A DNA stretch of 16,483 bases, taken from an uncultured Phenylobacterium sp. (GTDB taxonomy: Bacteria > Pseudomonadota > Alphaproteobacteria > Caulobacterales > Caulobacteraceae). Under the pieces are notes generated by a model. It was not told where the DNA came from. It ran no database searches and saw only the letters and a program-made list of their open reading frames with translations. Location of the stretch: positions 1-16,483 of the forward strand of contig CAMFHW010000027.1 of assembly GCA_945952175.1 (NCBI GenBank). Reading direction: 5' to 3'. Positions 7,221-13,610 of the stretch are shown here, in pieces. A program made the position numbers and the translations under genes. Numbering within the stretch: position 1 is the stretch's first letter; the number at the start of each line of letters is the position of its first letter.

Positions 7221-9025
7221 TCGTTGACGGACCTTGCCTCTCCGGCGGACCGGACCAGCTGTACGCACTCCGCCCGCAGGCCGAACGGATCCTGCCCGCG
7301 AGCCCCCTGGGCCAGGCCGCCGATCTCGCTCCAGCCGAAGCGATCGGACATCCAGGGGTCGTGGCGCAGCTTCTGCCCGAATCCGGCGACCGCCAAGGCC
7401 CAGCGTGCGGATTCCGGAGCGGATTCGACGCGGGTGTAGATATCGGCGGCGCCGATGGGCCGCTCGATCAGCCGCGAGGTCGCCTGACCTGGCAGCTTGT
7501 AGCGGATCTTCAGATAGGCCAGCTCGCCGGCGGGCGTGGCAGGCGCCCGGCCGGCCTGGCCGCCGTAGCGCAGCGGATCGCTGGACGGCTTCGCGCCGAC
7601 GGGGGTGATTTCGTAAAGAGCGGTGACCGAGGCCCCGGAGCCGACCTCGCCCGCGTCGACCCGGTCGTTGTTGAAGTCCTCGCGCTTCAGCATGCGGGTC
7701 TCGTAGCCGATCAGCCGGTATTCGGAGACGCGGGCCGGATTGAATTCGACCTGGATCTTCACGTCGTCGGCGATCGGGAACAGCGAGCCGGAGAAGTCGT
7801 CGCGGAACGCCTTTCGCGCCTCGTTCAGGGTGTCGATGTAGCCGGCGGTCCCGTTTCCGTTCTGGGCCAGAGCCTGCATCATGGTGTCGTTGTAGTTGCC
7901 GCCGCCGAAGCCATAGACGGAGAGGTAGACGCCGCTGCCGCGCTTCTCGGCGACGAAGTCCTTCAGCTTGTTCGGATCGGCCACGCCGACATTGAAGTCG
8001 CCGTCGGTCATCAGGATCACCCGGTTGACCGCCTTGGGGTCGAAGTTCTGCTGGGCGACCTTGTAGGCCAGGGCCAGGCCTTCGCCGCCGGCGGTGGAGC
8101 CGCCGCTCTCCAGGGCGCCGAGCGCACAGCGCATCTTAAGCTTCTGGGTCCCGTCGGTGGAGCCCAGCACCGCGCCGGCCGAGCCGGCATAGGCGACCAT
8201 CGCCACGTGGTCCTGTGGCCGCAGCTGGTCGATCAGCAGGTTCAGCGCCTTCTTGGCCAGCGGGAGGCGCTCCGGCGGGAACATCGAGCCCGAGGTGTCG
8301 ATCAGGAACACCAGGTTCAGCGGCGGCTGCTGGGCGCGGGGGATGTCGTAGCCCTGCAGGCCGATCTGCACGACCTGGTGGTCGGCGGCCCAGGGGGCGG
8401 GCGTCACCGCCACCGTCGGCCGGAAAGGCTGGGCGCGATCGGTCGGCCGCTCGTAGCCATAGTCGAAATAGTTGATCAGCTCCTCGGTGCGCACGGCATC
8501 GGTGGGCGGCCGGACGCCATCGTTCAGCATCCGGCGCACATTGGCGTAGGCGGCGGTGTCGACATCGACCGAGAAGGTGGAGACCGGCTCCTCGGCGACC
8601 CGCTTGATCGGGTTCATCTGGGCGTGCGGATAGCGCTCGGTCTCGATGTCGCCGGCCATGCGGGTCGCGCCGGGCTGGCCGCGCTTGGCGCCGGTGACCG
8701 CCATCTCCTGGATCGTCGTATTGGGCGGGACGGATGGCGCCATCCGGGGCTGAAACGTCGGGACCGGCAGAGGCGGGGGAGGCGGCGCCGGCGGAGGCGC
8801 CTGCGCGAGCGGGGCGTTCTGTGCGTAGCCGCGGCCGCCCCGCAGGCGCACGCTGCGGGGCTCGTCCGGCGGCGTGGCGCGGAAGCCCAGGGCCTCGCAG
8901 GCTTGGGGAGTGGGGGCGCCGTCGCGCGGGGTCGCCGCGAAGGCCGGCGATACGGGGGCGGGGAAGCTGATGGCGGTGGCGGCGCACAGCGCGAGCCGGC
9001 CCGCACGACGAAGAACAACACGCAT
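7217..9025 (-). CDS. secreted von Willebrand factor type A domain protein (YfbK-like)
   Basis: 602 residues from the ATG at 9025, chosen because a GGGAGG site lies 10 nt upstream and the protein then begins with a classic Sec signal peptide (MRVVLRRAGRLALC to AFA, cleavage near residue 30). An in-frame start at 9055 would bury that signal. Next come a proline-rich linker (78-89) and a short EMAVTGAKR segment. A conserved N-terminal module of this family follows (about 148-205, FSVDVDTAAYANVRRML). The VWA domain from about 235 has metal-ion-dependent adhesion site residues DTSGSM (Asp243, Ser245, Ser247), a downstream GGSTAGGEG threonine region, and LMTDGDFNVG. The C-terminal third fits the DUF3520-type domain of YfbK proteins. 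It probably acts in periplasm or envelope as a metal-dependent binding protein; partners are unknown. It overlaps the glycosyltransferase start by 4 bp and lies 106 bp downstream of the amidase. Confidence 0.93.
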   Translation of the reverse strand: MRVVLRRAGRLALCAATAISFPAPVSPAFAATPRDGAPTPQACEALGFRATPPDEPRSVRLRGGRGYAQNAPLAQAPPPAPPPPPLPVPTFQPRMAPSVPPNTTIQEMAVTGAKRGQPGATRMAGDIETERYPHAQMNPIKRVAEEPVSTFSVDVDTAAYANVRRMLNDGVRPPTDAVRTEELINYFDYGYERPTDRAQPFRPTVAVTPAPWAADHQVVQIGLQGYDIPRAQQPPLNLVFLIDTSGSMFPPERLPLAKKALNLLIDQLRPQDHVAMVAYAGSAGAVLGSTDGTQKLKMRCALGALESGGSTAGGEGLALAYKVAQQNFDPKAVNRVILMTDGDFNVGVADPNKLKDFVAEKRGSGVYLSVYGFGGGNYNDTMMQALAQNGNGTAGYIDTLNEARKAFRDDFSGSLFPIADDVKIQVEFNPARVSEYRLIGYETRMLKREDFNNDRVDAGEVGSGASVTALYEITPVGAKPSSDPLRYGGQAGRAPATPAGELAYLKIRYKLPGQATSRLIERPIGAADIYTRVESAPESARWALAVAGFGQKLRHDPWMSDRFGWSEIGGLAQGARGQDPFGLRAECVQLVRSAGEARSVNE

Positions 9026-9131
9026 GGTCACTGTTCCTCCCGATGGCCTCCCCATGCCGAAGCTTGGCGCGGACTATCGGGCGGAATAGCGACGCTTGCG
9101 CGTTCGGCCTGGGGCGCGGCGGTGACCTTTT

Positions 9132-10757
9132 TCAGCGCGGCGGATCGTAGGCCTTGGCGATGTCCGGTGTGGCGCTGATGGAGGCGGGAAAGGTCGGGGC
9201 CTTCCGCGCATGGGTGATCTGCTCGAAGGCGTAGGCCAGCGACAACAGGCGCGCCTCCGACCAGGCCGGCCCCATGATCGAGAGCCCGACGGGCAGGCCC
9301 GAGACATAGCCCATGGGCACGGTGACGTGCGGATAGCCGGAGACGGCCGAGAGACTGGACGGGGCGCCGAAGATCCGCGTCCCGTTCACCGGATCGACCA
9401 CGCTGGTCGGGCCGCTCCAGCCGATCAGGGCTGCGAGGTCGTTCTCCTTCAGCATCCGGTCGATGCCTTCGGCGCCGGCCAGGCGCTTGGCGGTCTGCTT
9501 GGCCTTCAGATAGGCGGGGTCGTCGAGGCCGGGCCCCGCCTGGCTCACCAGGAAGATCTCCTGGCCGAACAGGGAGAGCTCGCGGGGGTCGGCGCTGTTG
9601 AAGGCGATCAGGTCGGCCAGGGTGCGGGTCTTCACGCGCTTGGGATCGGTGCTGGCCAGATAGGCGTTGAGCGCCGCCTTGAATTCGACGCGCAGCAGGG
9701 TCTGTTCGGCCGTGCTGATCGGATCCATTTCGGGCGCCTTGACCTCAACGGGCACGGCGCCGGCCGCCTTGAGGGCCTTCAAGGTCTCCTGGAACAGCAG
9801 GTCGGCCTCGGGCGAGCGGCCGGCGGTGGTCCGCAGCACGCCGAGGCGCGCGCCCTTCAGTGCATTGGGATCGAGCGCCTTCAGATAGTCGGTCTTGTGG
9901 GCGTCGGCCTCGGCCGTCGCGGGATCGGCTGGGTCCGAGCCGGCGATGGCGGTGAGGATGGCCGCGGCGTCGGCGACCGTGCGGGTCATCGGGCCGGCGG
10001 TGTCCTGGCTGGGCGAGATCGGCACGATGTAGGTGCGCGAGACCAGGCCCACGGTGGGCTTCAGGCCGACGATGCCGTTGATGGCCGCGGGGCAGGTGAT
10101 CGAGCCGTCGGTCTCCGTGCCGATGCCGCCGCCCGCCAGGCCCGCGGCGATGGCCGCGCCCGTACCGGCGCTGGACCCGCAGGGGCTGCGGTCGAGGGCG
10201 TAGGGGTTCTTCACCAGCCCACCGACGGCGCTCCAGCCGCTGATCGAGCGGATCGAGCGGAAGTTGGCCCACTCCGACAGGTTGGTCTTGCCCAGGATCA
10301 CCGCCCCGGCGTCGGTCAGCCGCTTGACCAGCGGCGCGTCGCGGTTGGTGACATTGTCCTTCAGCGCCAGGGAGCCGGCGGTGGTGGCGGTGTCGTCGGC
10401 GGACTCGATGTTGTCCTTGATCAGGATCGGGACGCCGTGCAGCGGCCCGCGGAGGTGGCCGGCCTTGCGCTCGGCGTCGAGGGCGCGGGCGTCCGCCAGG
10501 GCGTGCGGGTTCAGCGCGATGACGCTGCGCAGTTTCGGCCCGGCGCGATCGATGGCCTCGACGCGGGCCAGATAGGCCTTGGTGATCGCTTCCGAGGTCG
10601 TCTGGCCGCTCGCCATTCGCGCCTGCATCTGGCCGATGGACTCGTAAGCCGCTTCGTCCGCCGCGTTCTTCCCCGCGGCCATTTTGTCGGCGGCCTGGGC
10701 CGATCCGCTCATCAGCAAAGCTCCCGCCAGTCCCGCCGCCACGATCGCGCGCCGCAT
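9132..10757 (-). CDS. exported amidase-signature family hydrolase
   Basis: 541 residues. Hydrolyses C-N bonds of amides through the Ser-cisSer-Lys triad. The triad is visible: Lys114 in ILIKDNI, Ser195 (or the adjacent Ser196) in PCGSSAGTGAA, and nucleophile Ser219 in TETDGSITCPA. A signal peptide (MRRAIVAAGLAGALLMSGSAQA, cleavage near residue 22) points to the periplasm, unlike the GatA subunit, which is cytoplasmic and has no leader. Length and motif order match stand-alone bacterial amidases annotated as peptide or aryl amidases; the real substrate cannot be told. AGGAG lies 8 nt before the ATG. Same-strand neighbours are CsbD upstream, beyond two hairpins, and the VWA gene downstream, so it may have its own promoter in 10758-10820, though none is obvious. 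No GatB or GatC gene is nearby, which supports an independent enzyme. Confidence 0.94.
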   Translation of the reverse strand: MRRAIVAAGLAGALLMSGSAQAADKMAAGKNAADEAAYESIGQMQARMASGQTTSEAITKAYLARVEAIDRAGPKLRSVIALNPHALADARALDAERKAGHLRGPLHGVPILIKDNIESADDTATTAGSLALKDNVTNRDAPLVKRLTDAGAVILGKTNLSEWANFRSIRSISGWSAVGGLVKNPYALDRSPCGSSAGTGAAIAAGLAGGGIGTETDGSITCPAAINGIVGLKPTVGLVSRTYIVPISPSQDTAGPMTRTVADAAAILTAIAGSDPADPATAEADAHKTDYLKALDPNALKGARLGVLRTTAGRSPEADLLFQETLKALKAAGAVPVEVKAPEMDPISTAEQTLLRVEFKAALNAYLASTDPKRVKTRTLADLIAFNSADPRELSLFGQEIFLVSQAGPGLDDPAYLKAKQTAKRLAGAEGIDRMLKENDLAALIGWSGPTSVVDPVNGTRIFGAPSSLSAVSGYPHVTVPMGYVSGLPVGLSIMGPAWSEARLLSLAYAFEQITHARKAPTFPASISATPDIAKAYDPPR

Positions 10758-10820
10758 GCCGCCCTCTCCTTACGCCCAAGCCATTGGAGGGCGCCGGACA
10801 GGCCTTGGCCAGACATGACG

Positions 10821-10849
10821 AGGGCCGCGCCCTCGGGAAGCGCGGCCCT
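10821..10849 (-). terminator. hairpin after csbD-like gene, candidate terminator
   Basis: Perfect 9-bp arms AGGGCCGCG (10821-10829) and CGCGGCCCT (10841-10849) enclose an 11-nt loop. It sits 49 bp past the CsbD stop and 63 bp before the amidase start. The stem is strong, but no T-run follows on the minus strand, so termination would be atypical or Rho-aided. Confidence 0.45.
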
Positions 10850-10864
10850 GCCTTCGATGGCGTC

Positions 10865-10882
10865 CGCCCGCGAGGGCGGGCG
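10865..10882 (-). terminator. short GC hairpin just after csbD-like gene
   Basis: CGCCCGC (10865-10871) pairs with GCGGGCG (10876-10882) around a 4-nt loop, 16 bp beyond the CsbD stop codon. Its place directly after a gene fits a terminator or mRNA 3' stabiliser. It lacks a T-run. It forms a tandem with the stem at 10821-10849. Confidence 0.4.
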
Positions 10883-10897
10883 TCTTCGAAAAGGAGG

Positions 10898-11080
10898 TCA
10901 GTGCTTGAGCGCGTTGCGCGCCGCCTCCTTAAGCTCGCCGACTCCCTTCTGGATCTTGCCGGCGGTCTTTTCGGCAGCGCCTTCGGCTTCGAGCTTGGTG
11001 TTGCCCGTGGCCTTGCCGGCGGCTTCCTTGATCGAGCCCGCGGCGTCCTTGGCCGCGCCCTTGATGGTGTCCTTGTGCAT
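10898..11080 (-). CDS. CsbD-like stress protein, 60 aa
   Basis: A short, highly charged, Ala/Lys/Glu-rich protein with the CsbD family pattern: MHKDTIKGAAKDAAGSIKEA, then GKATGN, then EGAAEKTAGKIQKGVGELKEA. The start at 11080 has AAGGA 8 nt upstream and gives the 60 residues expected of the family. CsbD-like proteins are small hydrophilic, helical general-stress proteins with no known enzyme activity (family knowledge). A candidate sigma-EcfG promoter lies 53 bp upstream of the start, which fits induction by stress or in stationary phase. The stop is followed by two hairpins, so it is probably monocistronic. A longer open frame runs through this gene to 12076 but crosses the tetR gene and is not real. 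Confidence 0.93.
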   Translation of the reverse strand: MHKDTIKGAAKDAAGSIKEAAGKATGNTKLEAEGAAEKTAGKIQKGVGELKEAARNALKH

Positions 11081-11132
11081 CTTGCTCGTCCTTGTTCTGG
11101 GGAGGCGCGTTCGCGTGCGCCGTCGCCCATCC

Positions 11133-11158
11133 ATACGCGGGACGGCGCCGTTCGTTCC
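11133..11158 (-). promoter_or_regulatory. candidate sigma-EcfG (general stress response) promoter for csbD-like gene
   Basis: On the minus strand GGAAC (11158-11154) is followed after exactly 16 bp by CGTAT (11137-11133). The alphaproteobacterial EcfG/sigma-T consensus is GGAAC-N16/17-CGTT, so this has the full -35 element and three of four -10 bases. It lies between the tetR stop (11170) and the CsbD start (11080), giving an expected leader of about 45 nt. The nature of the gene strengthens the match, since CsbD genes are frequent stress regulon members. Expression data are lacking. Confidence 0.6.
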
Positions 11159-11169
11159 CAAGGCCAAGC

Positions 11170-11760
11170 TCAGGCCTGGGTGCGGTCCAGAAGGGCCTTG
11201 AAGGCGGCGCGCGCATAGGCCCGCGCCCGTTCGTCGTCGAGCAGGCGTCTCTGCTCGGAATGGCCGAGGATGAAGCTCTTCATCTGGAAGGCGGCCTGCT
11301 CGGCCTCGGTCTCGGAGATCGGCGGATCGCGCAGGGCCAGGAACTCGGCCTTGAGCCGCGCGCGCCAGCGCTGGATCCGCATGCGCAGCAGGTCGCGCAA
11401 GGGCCCCGGCTGGTCGTCGAGCTCCACCGCCGCCTGGTTGATCAGGCAACCGCCAGCCGCGTTCTCGACCTCGGTCCAGTCGAGCCAGTTGTCGAACACC
11501 GCTTCCAGCCTCGGACGCCCGGGCGGCAGCTCGTCGGCATTGGCCCAGTTGAAGGCGAGGAAGCGGTCGAAGCCCTGGTCGAGGGCGGCCAGCTCCATGG
11601 CCTCCTTGGATTCGAAGTGCTTGAAGAGGCCACTCTTGGACAGACCCACGGCTTCCGCCACATCGCCCAGGCTGACGGCGCCGAACCCTCGGATGGCGGC
11701 CTGACGGCCGGTCTCGGCCACGATGCGGGCGCGCGTCGCTTCGCCCTTTCGCATGGACAA
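11170..11760 (-). CDS. TetR/AcrR family transcriptional regulator
   Basis: 196 residues. The N-terminal helix-turn-helix lies at about 29-49 (VSLGDVAEAVGLSKSGLFKHF), the family signature, after a basic helix from ATRARIVAETG. The ligand-binding domain includes GGCLINQAAVELDDQPGPLR, like regulators that sense small organic or electrophilic compounds. The ligand is unknown. Start choice: AGGAG stands 8 nt before the TTG at 11760 but 14 nt before the ATG at 11754, so the TTG start is favoured by spacing. The gene diverges from a small secreted protein, and a tandem 30-bp repeat fills the gap; both genes could be under its control. The CsbD gene follows on the same strand after 89 bp but appears to have its own promoter. 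Confidence 0.94.
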   Translation of the reverse strand: MSMRKGEATRARIVAETGRQAAIRGFGAVSLGDVAEAVGLSKSGLFKHFESKEAMELAALDQGFDRFLAFNWANADELPPGRPRLEAVFDNWLDWTEVENAAGGCLINQAAVELDDQPGPLRDLLRMRIQRWRARLKAEFLALRDPPISETEAEQAAFQMKSFILGHSEQRRLLDDERARAYARAAFKALLDRTQA

Positions 11761-11789
11761 CGGTCTCGCTCCTTCCCGAGCTTGACGAA

Positions 11790-11842
11790 AGTGACCGATC
11801 GTGCCTTTTTAGGTCATACAGTGACCGATCGTGCTTTTTTAG
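11790..11842. repeat. tandem direct repeat, candidate regulator-binding sites
   Basis: Two copies, 11790-11812 and 11820-11842, are spaced exactly 30 bp apart and match at 22 of 23 positions. Each begins AGTGACCGATCGTGC, contains a CGATCG core and ends in a T-run plus TAG. They fill the gap between divergent tetR and secreted-protein genes, ending 16 bp before the ATG at 11859. A 30-bp period puts both sites on about the same face of the helix. They are likely binding sites for the adjacent TetR protein (inference). A TTGACG at 11782-11787 with TTTTTA 18 bp downstream could be a plus-strand promoter overlapping the first copy. Confidence 0.6.
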
Positions 11843-11858
11843 ACATTTGGAGCGAGCA

Positions 11859-12203
11859 ATGCAAATCCGACTTCTCCCCGTCGTGCTTGCCTTCAGCCTC
11901 TGCGCGCCGGCCGCGATCGCCGGTGGGTTCAGCGGCCAGGCCAAGCTCGAAACCCCCGTGACCCAGGCGACCTCCGCGTCCGTGAACGGCGTCGACTGGC
12001 GTTGCGACGGCGACACCTGCACCGGCAGCGCCGAACGCGTCTCGGGCGTGGATGGCTTCATGCGCGAGTGCCGCAAGGTCTCCGAGGCCCTTGGCCCGCT
12101 GGCGTCCTATTCCAGCAATGGCCGCGCCATGAGCGGGGCCAACCTCAACTCGTGCAACAGGCTGGCTGAATCCGGCCGGGCCAAGACCGTGGCGGCCAAG
12201 TAG
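11859..12203 (+). CDS. small secreted protein with four cysteines, 114 aa
   Basis: The start at 11859 follows GGAG by 6 nt. An upstream in-frame TTG (11847) overlaps that site and is unlikely. Residues 1-21 (MQIRLLPVVLAFSLCAPAAIA) form a Sec signal peptide. The mature protein is about 93 residues with Cys49, Cys54, Cys71 and Cys99, enough for two disulfides. The core reads VDWRCDGDTCTG, then MRECRKVSEALGPLASY, ending in SCNRLAESG. This resembles small secreted proteins common in Caulobacterales (possibly the CC_3452-type family, from memory and unverified), which have no known function. It diverges from tetR, with the tandem repeats upstream, so TetR control is plausible. It is probably periplasmic. 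Confidence 0.85.
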   Translation: MQIRLLPVVLAFSLCAPAAIAGGFSGQAKLETPVTQATSASVNGVDWRCDGDTCTGSAERVSGVDGFMRECRKVSEALGPLASYSSNGRAMSGANLNSCNRLAESGRAKTVAAK

Positions 12204-12228
12204 GGCCGCAGATCAGCACCTCCGCTCA

Positions 12229-12250
12229 CCTCCGGCTCCGGGGCCGGAGG
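12229..12250 (+). terminator. hairpin downstream of small secreted protein gene
   Basis: Perfect 8-bp arms CCTCCGGC and GCCGGAGG enclose a 6-nt loop, 25 bp after the stop at 12203. It lies in the 172-bp gap between convergent genes, so it may end transcripts from the left. No T-run follows it. Confidence 0.4.
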
Positions 12251-12267
12251 GCCGGCAGGGGCGACGC

Positions 12268-12286
12268 ACGGTCCGGCATGGACCGT
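12268..12286. terminator. second hairpin in convergent intergenic gap
   Basis: ACGGTCC (12268-12274) pairs perfectly with GGACCGT (12280-12286) around GGCAT. It lies 90 bp past the hydrolase stop (minus strand) and 64 bp past the secreted-protein stop (plus strand). It could be part of bidirectional termination. There is no T-run on either side. The rest of this gap shows no gene. Confidence 0.3.
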
Positions 12287-12375
12287 CCCAGGGGCGCACC
12301 TTTCTCCGTCCCGGCGTCGTGTCTTCCGGGCTCCGGGTCTTTCCTCCCGTCAGGCCTGGAGCGGGCGGCTTCTGA

Positions 12376-13527
12376 TCAGAAACCGTGGCGGACGAGCCAG
12401 TCCTCGACCGCGGCGATGGCGGTGGGCAAGAGGTCCTTCCGCGACGAATAGTAGTGATCGGCGTCCTTGATCTGGACGATCTCCTTGTCCTCCGACGCAA
12501 CCGCATCATAGAGGCGCTGGGCGTGGCTCGGCGTGCAGGCGAGGTCGGCGGTGTTGTTGATCACCAGCACCGGACACGAGATGCGGCCGGCGTTGACGAC
12601 CCCGTTGGCGCGGCTCTCGTCATAGCTCCATTGCGACAGCCAGGAACGCAGGGTGGTGAAGCGCCCCAGGCCCACGGGCCCGTCATTGACGATCTTCGGA
12701 TCCCCCAGATAGCAGGTCCCCGGCGGCCGGTCGGACGGGTCTTGGGCGGGATCGGTCCAGCGCACGTCGCTCATGGTGCCGTAGACCACGAACGGGCGCT
12801 CGGCGTCCGGCTCGCCCGCGGCCTTGAGGTCGGCGAGGGTCTGCTTCACCCGGGCGGTGATGCGTCGGTTGCGGGCGATCTGGGCGGCGCGGAAGCGGGC
12901 GACGAATTCGTCGGAATAGGGCGGCTGGTTCGGGCAGGCCGGGTCGTAGATGTTGAGCTCGCGGTCCCGCTCGAACGGCTTTTCCTCATCGAGGATCGAA
13001 GGGTCCAGCCACTCGGTCATGGTCACGGAGCGGCTGATGTGGGCGGCCAGCAGCAGGATGGCGTCGGCGGGCTGCAGGCCCGCGCCTGCCAGGTCCAGCG
13101 GATCGCCCGAGGGCGTGTCGGTCAGCGTCGGATGCTCGGCCTGGTCCTGGTAGAACAGCGACAGCGAGCCGCCGCCGGACCAGCCGCCCAGCACCACCTT
13201 CTCATAGCCGAACCGCTGCTTCAGGTCGGCGATGCAGGCGCCCAGGTCGAGGACGCACTTCTCCATGATCAGGGCGGTGTCGTTCCCGCGGTAGCGCGGA
13301 TTGCAATAGACGACGTGGCGGCCGGAGCGGGCCATGGCGTTGACCATCGGCAGGAAGGCCCCCCCGCCGACCGGGTGGCTGAACAGGATGACGGTCTTGC
13401 TGTCGCCGGTCTCCGGGCGGATGCGCATGCACTCGACGAACACCTGGCCGGTGGGTCCGCCATAGACCTCCTTCAGCTTGCTGGTGTCCGCATGGACGAA
13501 GCCATAGGGCTCGCGCACCACCGCCAT
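12376..13527 (-). CDS. alpha/beta-fold hydrolase
   Basis: 383 residues, no signal peptide, so cytoplasmic. The fold's landmarks are in order: oxyanion-loop region FSHPVGGGAF (49-58), nucleophile elbow GGWSGGG with Ser117, acid Asp328 in NNTADLACTP, and catalytic His358 in KDADHYY. A large cap insertion (about 131-300) separates strand beta-6 from the elbow. This is more than in small esterases and suggests a bulky organic substrate. GGGAGG stands 5 nt before the ATG. The gene diverges from a TetR regulator and VOC enzyme, and a perfect 22-bp inverted repeat lies upstream, so shared control is likely. In catabolic clusters such enzymes cleave esters or ring-fission products. Which one applies here is unknown. 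Confidence 0.92.
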   Translation of the reverse strand: MAVVREPYGFVHADTSKLKEVYGGPTGQVFVECMRIRPETGDSKTVILFSHPVGGGAFLPMVNAMARSGRHVVYCNPRYRGNDTALIMEKCVLDLGACIADLKQRFGYEKVVLGGWSGGGSLSLFYQDQAEHPTLTDTPSGDPLDLAGAGLQPADAILLLAAHISRSVTMTEWLDPSILDEEKPFERDRELNIYDPACPNQPPYSDEFVARFRAAQIARNRRITARVKQTLADLKAAGEPDAERPFVVYGTMSDVRWTDPAQDPSDRPPGTCYLGDPKIVNDGPVGLGRFTTLRSWLSQWSYDESRANGVVNAGRISCPVLVINNTADLACTPSHAQRLYDAVASEDKEIVQIKDADHYYSSRKDLLPTAIAAVEDWLVRHGF

Positions 13528-13565
13528 CTCGACCTCCCTGACATGCGACCTTGCCCGATCGCCAA

Positions 13566-13587
13566 TTCCTGACTACAAAATCAGGAA
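13566..13587. promoter_or_regulatory. inverted repeat, candidate operator between hydrolase and TetR genes
   Basis: TTCCTGA and TCAGGAA, perfect 7-bp arms around an 8-bp A-rich centre, lie 38 bp upstream of the hydrolase ATG and just before the likely TetR start. Size and place fit a TetR dimer site controlling both divergent genes. A TTGACT (-35-like, minus strand, 13605-13600) stands beside it, so bound repressor could block hydrolase transcription. A separate CTGATCAG palindrome is at 13590-13597. Confidence 0.5.
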
Positions 13588-13610
13588 AGCTGATCAGAAA
13601 GTCAATTCGG

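Noticed and set aside
9026..9131. Caulobacter-type promoter before the VWA gene (GCTATTCC on the minus strand)
   Set aside because: The -10-like element has no matching TTGAC-type -35 at proper distance.
7361..9178. 605-residue plus-strand open frame opposite the VWA gene
   Set aside because: Antisense frame lacking recognisable motifs; the VWA frame has a signal peptide and metal-site residues.
9210..11201. 663-residue plus-strand open frame opposite the amidase
   Set aside because: Shadow of the amidase gene; Gly/Arg/Asp-rich with no family pattern.
11790..11842. CRISPR-like array
   Set aside because: Only two copies with a 7-bp gap, in a promoter region, no cas genes; better explained as regulator-binding sites.
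10898..12076. 392-residue minus-strand frame containing the CsbD sequence at its end
   Set aside because: Its upstream part crosses tetR and the tandem repeats in the wrong frame; only the last 60 codons are a real gene, with its own ribosome-binding site.
12370..12381. 12-bp palindrome TTCTGATCAGAA over the hydrolase stop, with CTGATCAGAAA repeated at 13590-13600
   Set aside because: The two copies flank the hydrolase gene, but an 11-bp match over this distance could be chance, and there are no target-site duplications or transposase remnants.
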